12,937 nucleotides of DNA. It comes from Kangiellaceae bacterium (GTDB taxonomy: Bacteria; Pseudomonadota; Gammaproteobacteria; Enterobacterales; Kangiellaceae). Positions 1-6,618 of this stretch are shown in pieces. The notes beneath the pieces are model-generated. The model was not told the origin of the DNA and searched no databases. It was given only the letters and a program-made list of their open reading frames with translations. Every line of letters starts with the position of its first letter. Within the stretch, counting starts at the first letter, position 1. Both the position numbers and the translations under genes were made by a program. The DNA lies in NCBI GenBank assembly GCA_030590405.1, contig JAUUYO010000078.1, positions 1 to 12,937 of the forward strand, read 5' to 3'.

Positions 1-18
1 AAAAGGGTTAAATTATGA

Positions 19-537
19 TTAATTAAGTTCTGCGGCAAATATCTGCGGGTTTGGAGTGGCGTTAACATTAATACACATACGCATGTGAAATGCTTTCGTT
101 TTCGCTTTTTCTAACATAAAGGGAGATTGAATAATTCCAAAGGTTTCACTGCCAGCGATTGCTTTAACGTCGAATATAGTTTCATCATCACTGGTTTCAA
201 TTGTTCCGCCAGCCAGTACACAAACCGCTCGAGGAATTGTCAAAGAATGCATCACTAAACCAGTAGCCGCTTCATATATCCAGTGACCGATTTGATTATG
301 AAAGATAAGCCCATTCTCTTGCTTACGCACCACATGATGATATTTTACCGAAACTAAGTGCTGCTCTTCCGCATTTTCTGCAGGTCCAGAAATAGTAAAG
401 GTTATTTCGTCGGCAAACGCACTTTTATCTGGGTCAGCATTGATGTCTGGCGCGGTGTCTAATCCTCTTGTACCTATCCATTTTCCTAATAGCTGAGTAA
501 GAGGACCGTAATCGACACCATCGATAATACTATTCAT
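19..537 (-). CDS. Nitrobindin-like haem-binding beta-barrel protein (THAP4/FABP-like)
   Basis: A 172-residue soluble protein with no signal peptide. The opening residues, YGPLTQLLGKWIGTRG (about 10-25), are the hallmark first strand of the nitrobindin/THAP4 beta-barrel family: a leucine pair, then GKW and a glycine. Further family blocks are the AEEQHL...YHHV strand, the H-N-Q-I-G-H-W segment, VMHSLTIPRAV, and FGIIQSPFMLEKAKTKAFHM near the end. Relatives bind haem in a small barrel and may sense or detoxify NO or peroxynitrite; that role is inferred from the family. Compared with members I remember (about 190 residues), the C-terminus is shorter: the usual last strands after the AKTKAF block are replaced by a short tail. 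The other minus-strand frames show no continuation, so a simple frameshift is not apparent. The start is supported by AGGA at 546-549, 8 bases upstream. The gene stands alone behind its own promoter. Confidence 0.8.
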   Translation of the reverse strand: MNSIIDGVDYGPLTQLLGKWIGTRGLDTAPDINADPDKSAFADEITFTISGPAENAEEQHLVSVKYHHVVRKQENGLIFHNQIGHWIYEAATGLVMHSLTIPRAVCVLAGGTIETSDDETIFDVKAIAGSETFGIIQSPFMLEKAKTKAFHMRMCINVNATPNPQIFAAELN

Positions 538-569
538 TTTATTTTTCCTAGAATCATTACTATCGTTTG

Positions 570-598
570 ACTATATCCAGAAATAACAATGCTGACAA
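570..598 (-). promoter_or_regulatory. Sigma70 promoter of the nitrobindin-like gene
   Basis: Read on the minus strand, TTGTCA (593-598) and TATAGT (570-575) are separated by exactly 17 bases. Each hexamer matches the sigma70 consensus at 5 of 6 positions. Transcription should begin near 562-563, giving a leader of about 25 bases that includes AGGA 8 bases before the ATG. This is seen directly in the sequence; activity is inferred. Confidence 0.7.
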
Positions 599-673
599 GC
601 GCCTACTACACACAAAATAGTTCATTAGTTAGCATTCTAGGAGCCTGCCCGAGAATAGAGACCGTAACGAGGG

Positions 674-885
674 AAAGCTTCAGCATCCTGCTCTCGCTCC
701 TTGCCTAGAGCACCAGCTTTTGGTACCTACGTCCTGTAGGCAAAAGAAAGGGCGATAAAATCGCCCTTATCCGTTTTTTCATCCAGTGAAAAAGTTGCTC
801 CCTGCCATATCCGTATTTATCTGCTCCTTGATACGAGAATCCTATCCCGTGAATCCCTATTATCCAACGACATCCTTGCCGCTTG
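674..885. repeat. Hairpin-rich intergenic repeat, copy 1
   Basis: First of two adjacent diverged copies of one unit; it begins at AAAGCTTC. Relative to copy 2 it has about 22 extra bases around 704-723; the rest aligns at an offset of 190 (189 after one base loss near 794). Three hairpins can be seen: CCTAC/GTAGG (726-740), AAGGGCGAT/ATCGCCCTT with a 3-base loop (748-768), and TTTTTCA/TGAAAAA (775-793). No convincing reading frame crosses it. The family is unknown to me; it could be a non-autonomous mobile repeat or a duplicated small-RNA-like unit. Confidence 0.7.
748..779 (+). terminator. Bidirectional terminator-like hairpin inside repeat copy 1
   Basis: A perfect 9-bp stem, AAGGGCGAT (748-756) with ATCGCCCTT (760-768), closes a 3-base loop. 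On the plus strand it is followed after five bases by TTTTTT (774-779). On the minus strand it is followed directly by TCTTTT, a better-placed U-tract. In copy 2 the matching stem (939-955) carries mismatches, so only copy 1 should terminate well. No gene ends here, so the natural client transcript is unclear. Confidence 0.4.
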
Positions 886-1075
886 AAAGCTTCCGCGTCC
901 TGCTATCGCTCCTTACCTACCTCCTGTAGGCAAAAGAAAGGGCGACAAATCACCCCCTGTCCGTTTTTTCATCCAGTGAAAAAGTGCTCCCTGCAATATC
1001 CGTATTTATCTGATCCTTGATACGAAAATCCTACCCCGTTGTTCCTTTTTATCCAGCTTCGTCCTTGTTGCTTGA
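886..1075. repeat. Hairpin-rich intergenic repeat, copy 2
   Basis: Second copy, starting directly after copy 1 at AAAGCTTC. The CCTAC/GTAGG hairpin (916-930) and the TTTTTCA/TGAAAAA hairpin (965-983) are kept exactly, while the middle GC-rich stem is broken by substitutions. Shared blocks include CCGTTTTTTCATCCAGTGAA, ATATCCGTATTTATCTG and TCCTTGATACGA. Keeping some stems exactly while single-stranded parts drift would fit selection on structure, but two copies are too few to prove it. Confidence 0.7.
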
Positions 1076-1080
1076 TATAT

Positions 1081-1380
1081 AGAATACTTTGATCGACTTT
1101 TATCGCAAGCAGCTAAAAATATTAAAAATTTATTTTATTAGTTTTTCCTAATATTATTAGAACAATATTCTTATAAAAATCATACGGTTAAAATATTGGC
1201 TCAACACTGATAGCTAATGGATTTAATCACAAATAGAGATATTCATCCGCAGGAATAAACAATCTCTCACATGCTGTGTAGGAGATCTCGCACAAAATGA
1301 TTGTAACAACTTTATGCTTTTACCAAAAAAACTGGTTTTATCACAACACAGCCACAACAAACTATTCAATAAAAAATCAG
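1081..1380. other. AT-rich non-coding stretch upstream of the integrase-like gene
   Basis: No reading frame of note. Two dyads are visible: CTAATA-T-TATTAG (1148-1160), and an imperfect hairpin at 1262-1286 in which ATCTC pairs with GAGAT and CACA with TGTG around a 3-base loop. I found no integron attC-like core pairs and no tRNA. The long leader region suits a regulated promoter, but nothing here is diagnostic. Confidence 0.4.
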
Positions 1381-1383
1381 AAC

Positions 1384-1415
1384 TTGACAAACACTACTCA
1401 TGCAAGTAGCATAAT
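1384..1415 (+). promoter_or_regulatory. Promoter of the integrase-like gene
   Basis: A perfect -35 box TTGACA lies at 1384-1389. The -10 is either TAGCAT (1407-1412, spacer 17, 4 of 6 matches) or CATAAT (1410-1415, spacer 20, better hexamer but long spacing). It sits 40-70 bases before the ATG at 1454, and GAGG (1442-1445) gives a ribosome site with 8-base spacing. The box placement is seen directly; the exact -10 is uncertain. Confidence 0.6.
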
Positions 1416-1434
1416 CACTACTTACATGAGTAGT
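1393..1434. promoter_or_regulatory. Operator-like inverted repeat overlapping the -10 region
   Basis: The arms ACTACTCATGCAAGTAG (1393-1409) and CTACTTACATGAGTAGT (1418-1434) are reverse complements at 16 of 17 positions, separated by 8 bases. Each arm is itself a small dyad, CTACT-N6-AGTAG. The arms flank and overlap the -10 box of the integrase-like gene, the classic layout of a repressor operator, perhaps for two dimers of a TetR- or Xre-like regulator or for the encoded protein itself. The regulator is not identified; the SOS box CTGT-N8-ACAG typical of LexA control in integrons is absent here. Confidence 0.6.
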
Positions 1435-1453
1435 AGCCCTCGAGGTAAATAGA

Positions 1454-2461
1454 ATGTTATCCCTAAATAGGTTAATTCAGGAAAGTGCCGCAAAAATACA
1501 AACAAGAAAGCTGATCGATCGTCTTCAAATATTCGCTCAGCATAAACATCTCAGTGAAATAGAAACCAATAACCGCATTAACTGGATCTTACGATTTATA
1601 CGGTTTCATAATGAGCAACATCCGATCAACCTTAACCAATCAGACCTGGAGTCTTTCTTATCCAGTTTAGCCACCGAGCATAACTATGAACCAGCAATTC
1701 AGATTAACGCTGTAATTGCTTTAGAATTTCTTTACCAGGACTTCTTACAGATTGAGTTGAATAAATTACAATATATTCAAACCAAAAACAGACGAGGTTT
1801 TATTGACCGCTATGGTGATTTGCATTGCCGAGCGGTGCTCAATTATTTGCAAGGCACCAGCTCATTGATGGCTGAATTAGTGGTTGCAGGGAAGCTCAAA
1901 TTAAATGAAGTGGTTAATCTAAAATTAACCGATATCAATATCAAAAAAAATCGCATTCATATTCGACAAAAAAACGGCGATATAAAGTTTACTCTCAATA
2001 TTCCGATCAAGTTGATCCTCGATCTGAGAATACAGATGATGCGGGTGCGTCAATTAGTACAAATAAAAACTCAACAATTCTCAGAAACAGCTCAACCGGA
2101 ACAAACACCATCATCAAATAGGTCTCAGCTAACACCAATCAACAAAAAAGATGAATACCTGTTTCCCGTAGCCAACATAGAAAATCCACATATTTCCTCT
2201 AGAGCTATGCAATTAGCACTGTTAAAAAATGATATTAAGATCGCGACAAAACAATATTTAAGATTTTCTAATAGAACAATCCAGGTTAAATCTGCTAATC
2301 CGTTAATCAAAAGAAACATTAGTAAAGCAATGATTGACCAAGCTGATTTAAAGAATGATTTAGTCCTTCACTTAAATGGAGGCAAAAAAAATTCTCAAGA
2401 TTCATTCAAGTTCCCTAAAAACGGCGAACATGCCGATGGGTTAAAATTAGGTGCTGCCTGA
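1454..2461 (+). CDS. Integron-integrase-like protein, catalytically degenerate
   Basis: A 335-residue protein. Residues about 18-108 match the SAM-like core-binding domain of IntI-type tyrosine recombinases: NRINWILRFIRFHNEQHP, DLESFLSSLA, and AVIALEFLYQDFLQIEL. Residues about 120-200 resemble the start of the catalytic domain (NEVVNLKLTDINI, IHIRQKNGDIKFTLNIP). The catalytic arginine of the usual G-M-R-I-S-E motif is K149 here. No H-x-x-R box follows, and the last 67 residues (after Y268) contain no tyrosine, so the nucleophile is missing. The C-terminus is unrelated to IntI and polar. Strand-exchange activity is therefore unlikely; a DNA-binding or accessory role is inferred. The frame is open and has a good ribosome site (GAGG, 8-base spacing) and a strong promoter, which argues against simple decay. 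It converges on def, 61 bases away, with no clear terminator between. Confidence 0.7.
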   Translation: MLSLNRLIQESAAKIQTRKLIDRLQIFAQHKHLSEIETNNRINWILRFIRFHNEQHPINLNQSDLESFLSSLATEHNYEPAIQINAVIALEFLYQDFLQIELNKLQYIQTKNRRGFIDRYGDLHCRAVLNYLQGTSSLMAELVVAGKLKLNEVVNLKLTDINIKKNRIHIRQKNGDIKFTLNIPIKLILDLRIQMMRVRQLVQIKTQQFSETAQPEQTPSSNRSQLTPINKKDEYLFPVANIENPHISSRAMQLALLKNDIKIATKQYLRFSNRTIQVKSANPLIKRNISKAMIDQADLKNDLVLHLNGGKKNSQDSFKFPKNGEHADGLKLGAA

Positions 2462-2522
2462 TTAGTTTTGAGAAAAGAGTATGTGGCAGGCTGAACCTTA
2501 TTCACTTGCTTGTTATAAAACC

Positions 2523-3032
2523 TTATTTCCAGCTTGTTGAATTAACTGCCTTTTGTACCTTTTTTAAGGCCATTTTTTGCTTTAACGGTGAAAGGTAGTC
2601 AATAAATAACTTTCCTTTCAAATGGTCGATTTCATGTTGTAACACGATTGCAAGAAAATCATCATTTTCAATTACGATTTCCTGACCAGTTCGATCTAAC
2701 CCTTTTACCTTAACTTTGGTAAATCGGTCAACATCGGCATAATAACCAGGAACGGATAAACACCCTTCTTGCCCTTTTTCTTGATTTTCACCATTAACGA
2801 CCTCTGGATTAATAAGTATCAATGGTGAGTTTCTTTCTTCCGAAAGATCAATGATGATAATTGCTTCGTTTCTAGCAACTTGAGTGGCAGCTAAACCAAT
2901 GCCATCAGCCGTGTTATACAGTGTCTCTAGCATATCATCGATCAGGTTTTGTACTGACTCAATATCATTTACTTCGGATGCCTTGACTTTCAATTTATCA
3001 TTTGGGGCTTTGAGTATTTTTAAAACCGCCAT
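2523..3032 (-). CDS. def: Peptide deformylase
   Basis: Removes the N-formyl group from the initiator methionine of nascent proteins; a cytosolic metal enzyme. All three class I motifs are present in the 169-residue product: GIGLAATQ (44-51), EGCLS (89-93) with the metal ligand C91, and QHEIDHLKG with ligands H133 and H137 and catalytic E134. The C-terminal YLSPLKQ is as in the E. coli enzyme. I place the start at the ATG at 3030-3032 (MAVLKIL), which fits the family N-terminus and has GAGGA at 3036-3040. An in-frame ATG at 3098 would add 22 residues with no family support. It is not next to fmt here, unlike the common def-fmt pair, so a second def copy may exist elsewhere. DUF6544-type gene upstream, 101 bases away, same strand. 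Confidence 0.93.
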   Translation of the reverse strand: MAVLKILKAPNDKLKVKASEVNDIESVQNLIDDMLETLYNTADGIGLAATQVARNEAIIIIDLSEERNSPLILINPEVVNGENQEKGQEGCLSVPGYYADVDRFTKVKVKGLDRTGQEIVIENDDFLAIVLQHEIDHLKGKLFIDYLSPLKQKMALKKVQKAVNSTSWK

Positions 3033-3133
3033 TTTTCCTCGATAGTTAATTTGTGGGCTTATAACGGTACGCACAGTCACAAAATTGCTCAGCGCCACTC
3101 TTTGTAGAATGCCGTATCTGTTTTGTTCTGTTT

Positions 3134-3871
3134 TTATTGGCTTCCATTAAATAGCACTTCCGTCATTTCCAGCTTGTAGTAACAAAAACTCGAATTAGCA
3201 AATTCCCAACTCACATGAGCTTTGTATGGAATAAGTACTCCAAAAAATGACTTGTATTCCATATTTGAAATTACCCAATCATTTAATAAAAATTTACCTT
3301 CCTCTTCCATGTATCGTTTTGCTGTTATTTTTTTAACTTCGCCTGATTTACAAAAATGCAGCCTGGCAGTTACATTGGGTGTGTCACATAATAACGTTAC
3401 ATCAGCGGTTTGAGAATCAACTTCGGTCCATTTTAAATAATCCTTAGTTAACGCAGAAGGAAACCATATTGATTCAGCTAAAAATCTCAAAGCCTCACCT
3501 TGATCAGCTTCTACCCCTTTAAAATCAACAATTTTAAACAAACCAAACAGCCTTACTTTTAAACGCCCATGGCCATTAACGAACTGATCTATAGCCCGTA
3601 CGATACTGGTCTTTGCTTTCCAAATAAATCCCATTGCATCAACATTAATATATTGTTCAGCTGTCATGGAGGTCCATTTACTATTTACCTTTTGTCGAAA
3701 AAAACCTTTTTGCTTTAATTCAACAGTTTTAATTTCCTTTTTTCCAACAATTCCTGTGTATCGTAGATAGGTTTGAACTGGGTAAGGCAAATTTACGATA
3801 TCAGATTCTTTAACAATAGATAAATCATCAATGTCAACATCATAATATAAAGGTGAAAATTTATTCTTCAT
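3134..3871 (-). CDS. DUF6544-type protein of unknown function
   Basis: A 245-residue protein whose N-terminal block LPYPVQTYLRYTGI (about 28-41), followed by a strand-rich stretch with KQKGFFRQ...W and AEQYINVDAMGFIWKA, matches the DUF6544 family as I remember it. Other blocks are a W-F-P-S-A-L segment near 146, a DTPNVTARLHF strand, and PYKAHVSWEF near the end. Many relatives carry N-terminal membrane helices; this one has none and no signal peptide, so it should be soluble. The function is unknown. The ATG at 3869-3871 has only a weak GAGTGA-type ribosome site. It lies between the exporter gene and def on the same strand but with gaps of 245 and 101 bases, so a shared operon is not assured. 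Confidence 0.65.
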   Translation of the reverse strand: MKNKFSPLYYDVDIDDLSIVKESDIVNLPYPVQTYLRYTGIVGKKEIKTVELKQKGFFRQKVNSKWTSMTAEQYINVDAMGFIWKAKTSIVRAIDQFVNGHGRLKVRLFGLFKIVDFKGVEADQGEALRFLAESIWFPSALTKDYLKWTEVDSQTADVTLLCDTPNVTARLHFCKSGEVKKITAKRYMEEEGKFLLNDWVISNMEYKSFFGVLIPYKAHVSWEFANSSFCYYKLEMTEVLFNGSQ

Positions 3872-4116
3872 AATTCACTCGGTTTTATTTTTCCTGCAGT
3901 TCGCCGTAAAAATCAAATTTTACCTTTTTAATTATCAGCGCATGTTCTATTTTTTACTTATAGTACCTTCAGCTAATTTTTTATTCCAAGAAATACCAAT
4001 AGAAGGATTTGGAAAAACATCGTCTTTTGTGAGTAAAACAAAAGCAATTCTATATTTTTCAACTATGCGCTCCTTTGCAACACAATGTGTGCCAGTTAAA
4101 ATAGCATTTTTTAATT

Positions 4117-4728
4117 TTAAATAACAAGACGGATCGAAACAATTAAAAGTACAATCCCCATCGCCCAATCAATATAATGCCCATGTTCCTGGTACCAGAC
4201 CAGCACAACCTTTCTAGAAAATCCCCACGCTACCAGAGCGAACCATAACATGGTGTAAATTGATAACCATAGACCATAAGCCACCTGGATCCACAGAGGG
4301 GTTGAAGGACTAACAATATTGGTAAAAAGCGCGACAAAAAACAAAGTGACTTTGGGATTGAGAACATTAACAATAAATCCTTGCTTGATCGCCTGGAACG
4401 GACTGAGTTCTGAATGACTTTGTTCTTTAATGATATTGTCTTTGTTTTTCCTGGATTGAAAACTTCGATAGGCGAACCATAATAAATAAGCGGCACCGGC
4501 ATATTTGATGATGCTAAATAAAGTCTCTGACTTAGCTAGAATAATTGCCACCCCAAAAAGGGTGTACGCCATATGTACCAATATACCTAAACCAATCCCA
4601 ACGGCGGTGGCCAAGCCAATCGCTTTACCGGAGCGAAGGGTGTTTTTTATCACTACCGCAAAGTCAGCGCCAGGACTGGCGACGGCAAAAAGATGCGCCG
4701 TCGCTAATAGCAGGAATTCATTTAGCAA
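4117..4728 (-). CDS. LysE/RhtB-family amino-acid exporter
   Basis: A 203-residue inner-membrane protein, the usual family length (about 205). It has around six hydrophobic segments. The N-terminal signature is SPGADFAVVIKNTLRSGK (about 18-35), followed by the glycine-rich helix TAVGIGLGI; NPKVTLFFVALF lies in the second half. Relatives export amino acids such as threonine, homoserine or leucine; the substrate cannot be read from sequence. The usual PGPD reads PGAD here. The start is TTG at 4726-4728, preceded by AAAGG about 8 bases upstream; the nearby ATG at 4719-4721 is out of frame. Its start lies 11 bases after the glnS stop, so it is probably translated from the glnS transcript, with the weak start limiting its level. 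Confidence 0.88.
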   Translation of the reverse strand: MLNEFLLLATAHLFAVASPGADFAVVIKNTLRSGKAIGLATAVGIGLGILVHMAYTLFGVAIILAKSETLFSIIKYAGAAYLLWFAYRSFQSRKNKDNIIKEQSHSELSPFQAIKQGFIVNVLNPKVTLFFVALFTNIVSPSTPLWIQVAYGLWLSIYTMLWFALVAWGFSRKVVLVWYQEHGHYIDWAMGIVLLIVSIRLVI

Positions 4729-4739
4729 TCGACAGCCTT

Positions 4740-6428
4740 TTAACCTTTTGCTTCAATCTTGGCCCAACTATCTCGCAAAGTAACCGTTCGATTGAAGACC
4801 AAATTTTCTGCACTATGCTCAAAGCGATCTGCGCAAAAATACCCTTCACGTTCAAATTGAAAAACATCTTCAGGTTTGGCCTCTACCAAAGATAATTCAA
4901 CTCTTGCGTTTTCGATAACTTGTAAACAATCTGGATTCACAGCGCTTAAAAAATCATCTTCAGAGGCCGGATTCGGCACGTTAAATAATCGATCATAAAG
5001 TCGAATGGTTGCCGCCTTAGAATGACTTTCTGATACCCAATGAATCACCCCTTTTGGTTTATAACCTTCAGGATTTTTGCCTAAAGTATTTTCATCGTAA
5101 CGGCACTTTAGCTCAGTGATATTACCTTCGGCATCCTTCACAATTTCATCACAGGTAATCACATAAGCGTTACGTAAACGAACCGCTTTACCTAAGACTA
5201 AACGCTTGTATTTTTTATTGGCACTTTCTCTAAAGTCGGCCTGATCAATAAACAAGGTTTTGCTGAAATAAATTTTACGAGTCCCCATATCTTCATTTTG
5301 CGGATGACGTGGCGCGTTAATTTCTTCCACTTTATCTTCTGGATAATTGCTAATCGTCACCTTTAATGGCTTTAATACGGCCATGGCTCGCGGCGCATTG
5401 TCACCAAGATCTTCACGCACGCTATTTTCTAACAGACTCATTTCTACCGTATGAACTTTTTTAGTCACGCCAGTTCGAGAGATAAAATCCCTGATCGCCG
5501 CCGACGAATAGCCGCGTCTTCTCATCCCAGAAATAGTCGGCATTCTGGGATCATCCCAACCATCCACCACATTTTCGACGACCAACTGGTTGAGCTTACG
5601 CTTACTGGTAATAGTGTGTTCTAAATTAAGCCGGGAAAACTCAATCTGCTGCGGATGGCATTCGATGCTGATGTTATCCAGAAACCAGTCATACAACGGC
5701 CGGTGGTCTTCAAATTCTAAAGTACAAAGCGAATGAGTAATACCTTCGATAGCGTCCGAAATACCGTGAGTGAAATCGTAGGTGGGGTAGATACACCACT
5801 TGTCACCAGTCCGAATGTGATGGGCTTTTTTGATCCTGTAAATCACCGGATCGCGCATATTGATATTAGGCGATGACATATCAATTTTTGCTCTTAGAGC
5901 CATGCTACCATCCTCATAATCGCCGGCTTTCATTTTTCGGAGTAAGTCCAGGTTGTCTTCGACTGAGCGATCACGAAAAGGGCTGTTTTTACCCGTCTCA
6001 GTTAGAGTGCCACGGTAAGTTCGCATCTCTTCCATGCTCAGTTCACAAACATAAGCGAGTCCTTTTTCGATCAGCTCTTCGGCAAAACCATAAAGCTTAT
6101 CAAAATAATCCGCAGAATGATGAATATCGCCCGCCCATTTAAAGCCAAGCCATTGCACATCTTTAGCGATCGCTTCGGCATAAGCCGATTCTTCCTTAGC
6201 CGGATTGGTGTCATCAAATCGTAAATTGCATAACCCCTGATAATCTTCGGCAATGCCAAAATTGATGCAAATCGACTTAGCGTGACCGATATGTAAAAAA
6301 CCATTCGGCTCTGGCGGAAATCGAGTCTTGATTGCGGTGTGTTTACCGGAGGCCAGATCTTTGTCGATGATGTTTCTAATAAAATTAGTCGGCTTAGTTA
6401 CCGAATTAGCGTTTTCTGAATCGCTCAT
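4740..6428 (-). CDS. glnS: Glutaminyl-tRNA synthetase
   Basis: Charges tRNA-Gln with glutamine; a class I cytosolic enzyme. The 562-residue product is close to the usual length of about 550. The N-terminal catalytic core holds RFPPEPNGFLHIGH (HIGH at 46-49) and RFDDTNP. The KMSKS loop is the family variant ITSKRKL (273-279), and WDDPRMPTISGMRRRGY follows. LENSVREDLGDNAPRAMAV marks the junction to the C-terminal beta-barrel anticodon domain, which runs to a typical end (GYFCADRFEHSAENLVFNRTVTLRDSW). The direct GlnRS fold and this loop separate it from GltX-type GluRS. The start ATG at 6426-6428 has AAGG 6 bases upstream. It is transcribed away from the ligase gene across a 190-base divergent region and leads into the exporter gene. 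Confidence 0.96.
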   Translation of the reverse strand: MSDSENANSVTKPTNFIRNIIDKDLASGKHTAIKTRFPPEPNGFLHIGHAKSICINFGIAEDYQGLCNLRFDDTNPAKEESAYAEAIAKDVQWLGFKWAGDIHHSADYFDKLYGFAEELIEKGLAYVCELSMEEMRTYRGTLTETGKNSPFRDRSVEDNLDLLRKMKAGDYEDGSMALRAKIDMSSPNINMRDPVIYRIKKAHHIRTGDKWCIYPTYDFTHGISDAIEGITHSLCTLEFEDHRPLYDWFLDNISIECHPQQIEFSRLNLEHTITSKRKLNQLVVENVVDGWDDPRMPTISGMRRRGYSSAAIRDFISRTGVTKKVHTVEMSLLENSVREDLGDNAPRAMAVLKPLKVTISNYPEDKVEEINAPRHPQNEDMGTRKIYFSKTLFIDQADFRESANKKYKRLVLGKAVRLRNAYVITCDEIVKDAEGNITELKCRYDENTLGKNPEGYKPKGVIHWVSESHSKAATIRLYDRLFNVPNPASEDDFLSAVNPDCLQVIENARVELSLVEAKPEDVFQFEREGYFCADRFEHSAENLVFNRTVTLRDSWAKIEAKG

Positions 6429-6446
6429 GTTTTGCCTTTATGTATT

Positions 6447-6480
6447 CTTGGAAGTTACTAAATCTTGGGAGTTACTAAAT
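6447..6480. repeat. 17-bp tandem duplication in the glnS leader
   Basis: CTTGGAAGTTACTAAAT (6447-6463) and CTTGGGAGTTACTAAAT (6464-6480) are directly adjacent and differ at one base. They lie 19-52 bases upstream of the glnS ATG. A TAAAAT -10-like hexamer for minus-strand transcription is at 6489-6494, without a convincing -35, which would place the repeats in the glnS 5' leader. Confidence 0.7.
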
Positions 6481-6618
6481 TTTTCGCAATTTTACCCTAG
6501 ATCGAAACACGCGCGTAGACCTTATTGCCTAAAATGATGGATTCCTGAAGCAATTAACAGGGTTGATCAGGTAAAATACCCCTATTCAGAAAATCCAAGC
6601 AGCCCTTCAATCATTAAT

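Noticed and set aside
674..1075. CRISPR array
   Set aside because: Only two units of about 200 bases that match over most of their length; no short repeats with unique spacers and no cas genes.
538..1453. Possible integron attI/attC sites or a gene-cassette array near the integrase-like gene
   Set aside because: I looked for paired GTTRRRY and RYYYAAC core sites and found none arranged as in attC. The repeats here are longer and carry other hairpins, and no cassette genes are present.
2125..2319. Minus-strand frame of 64 codons inside the integrase-like gene
   Set aside because: It lies within a well-supported gene, without a ribosome site or family likeness; a shadow frame.
3033..3098. The 22-residue N-terminal extension of peptide deformylase
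   Set aside because: The family starts at M-A-V-L-K-I-L, and a GAGGA site directly precedes that ATG; the extension has no similarity to known deformylases.
3947..4168. A 73-codon minus-strand frame between the exporter and the DUF6544-type gene, overlapping the exporter end
   Set aside because: It overlaps the exporter out of frame, its ATG has no ribosome site, and I recognise no family. It could be a gene remnant, but the evidence is too thin; a plus-strand frame at 3942-4124 is equally unsupported.
4230..4895. Several plus- and minus-strand frames of 90-116 codons overlapping the exporter and the glnS end
   Set aside because: They are the complements or shifted frames of two clearly identified genes and show cysteine- and proline-rich nonsense composition.
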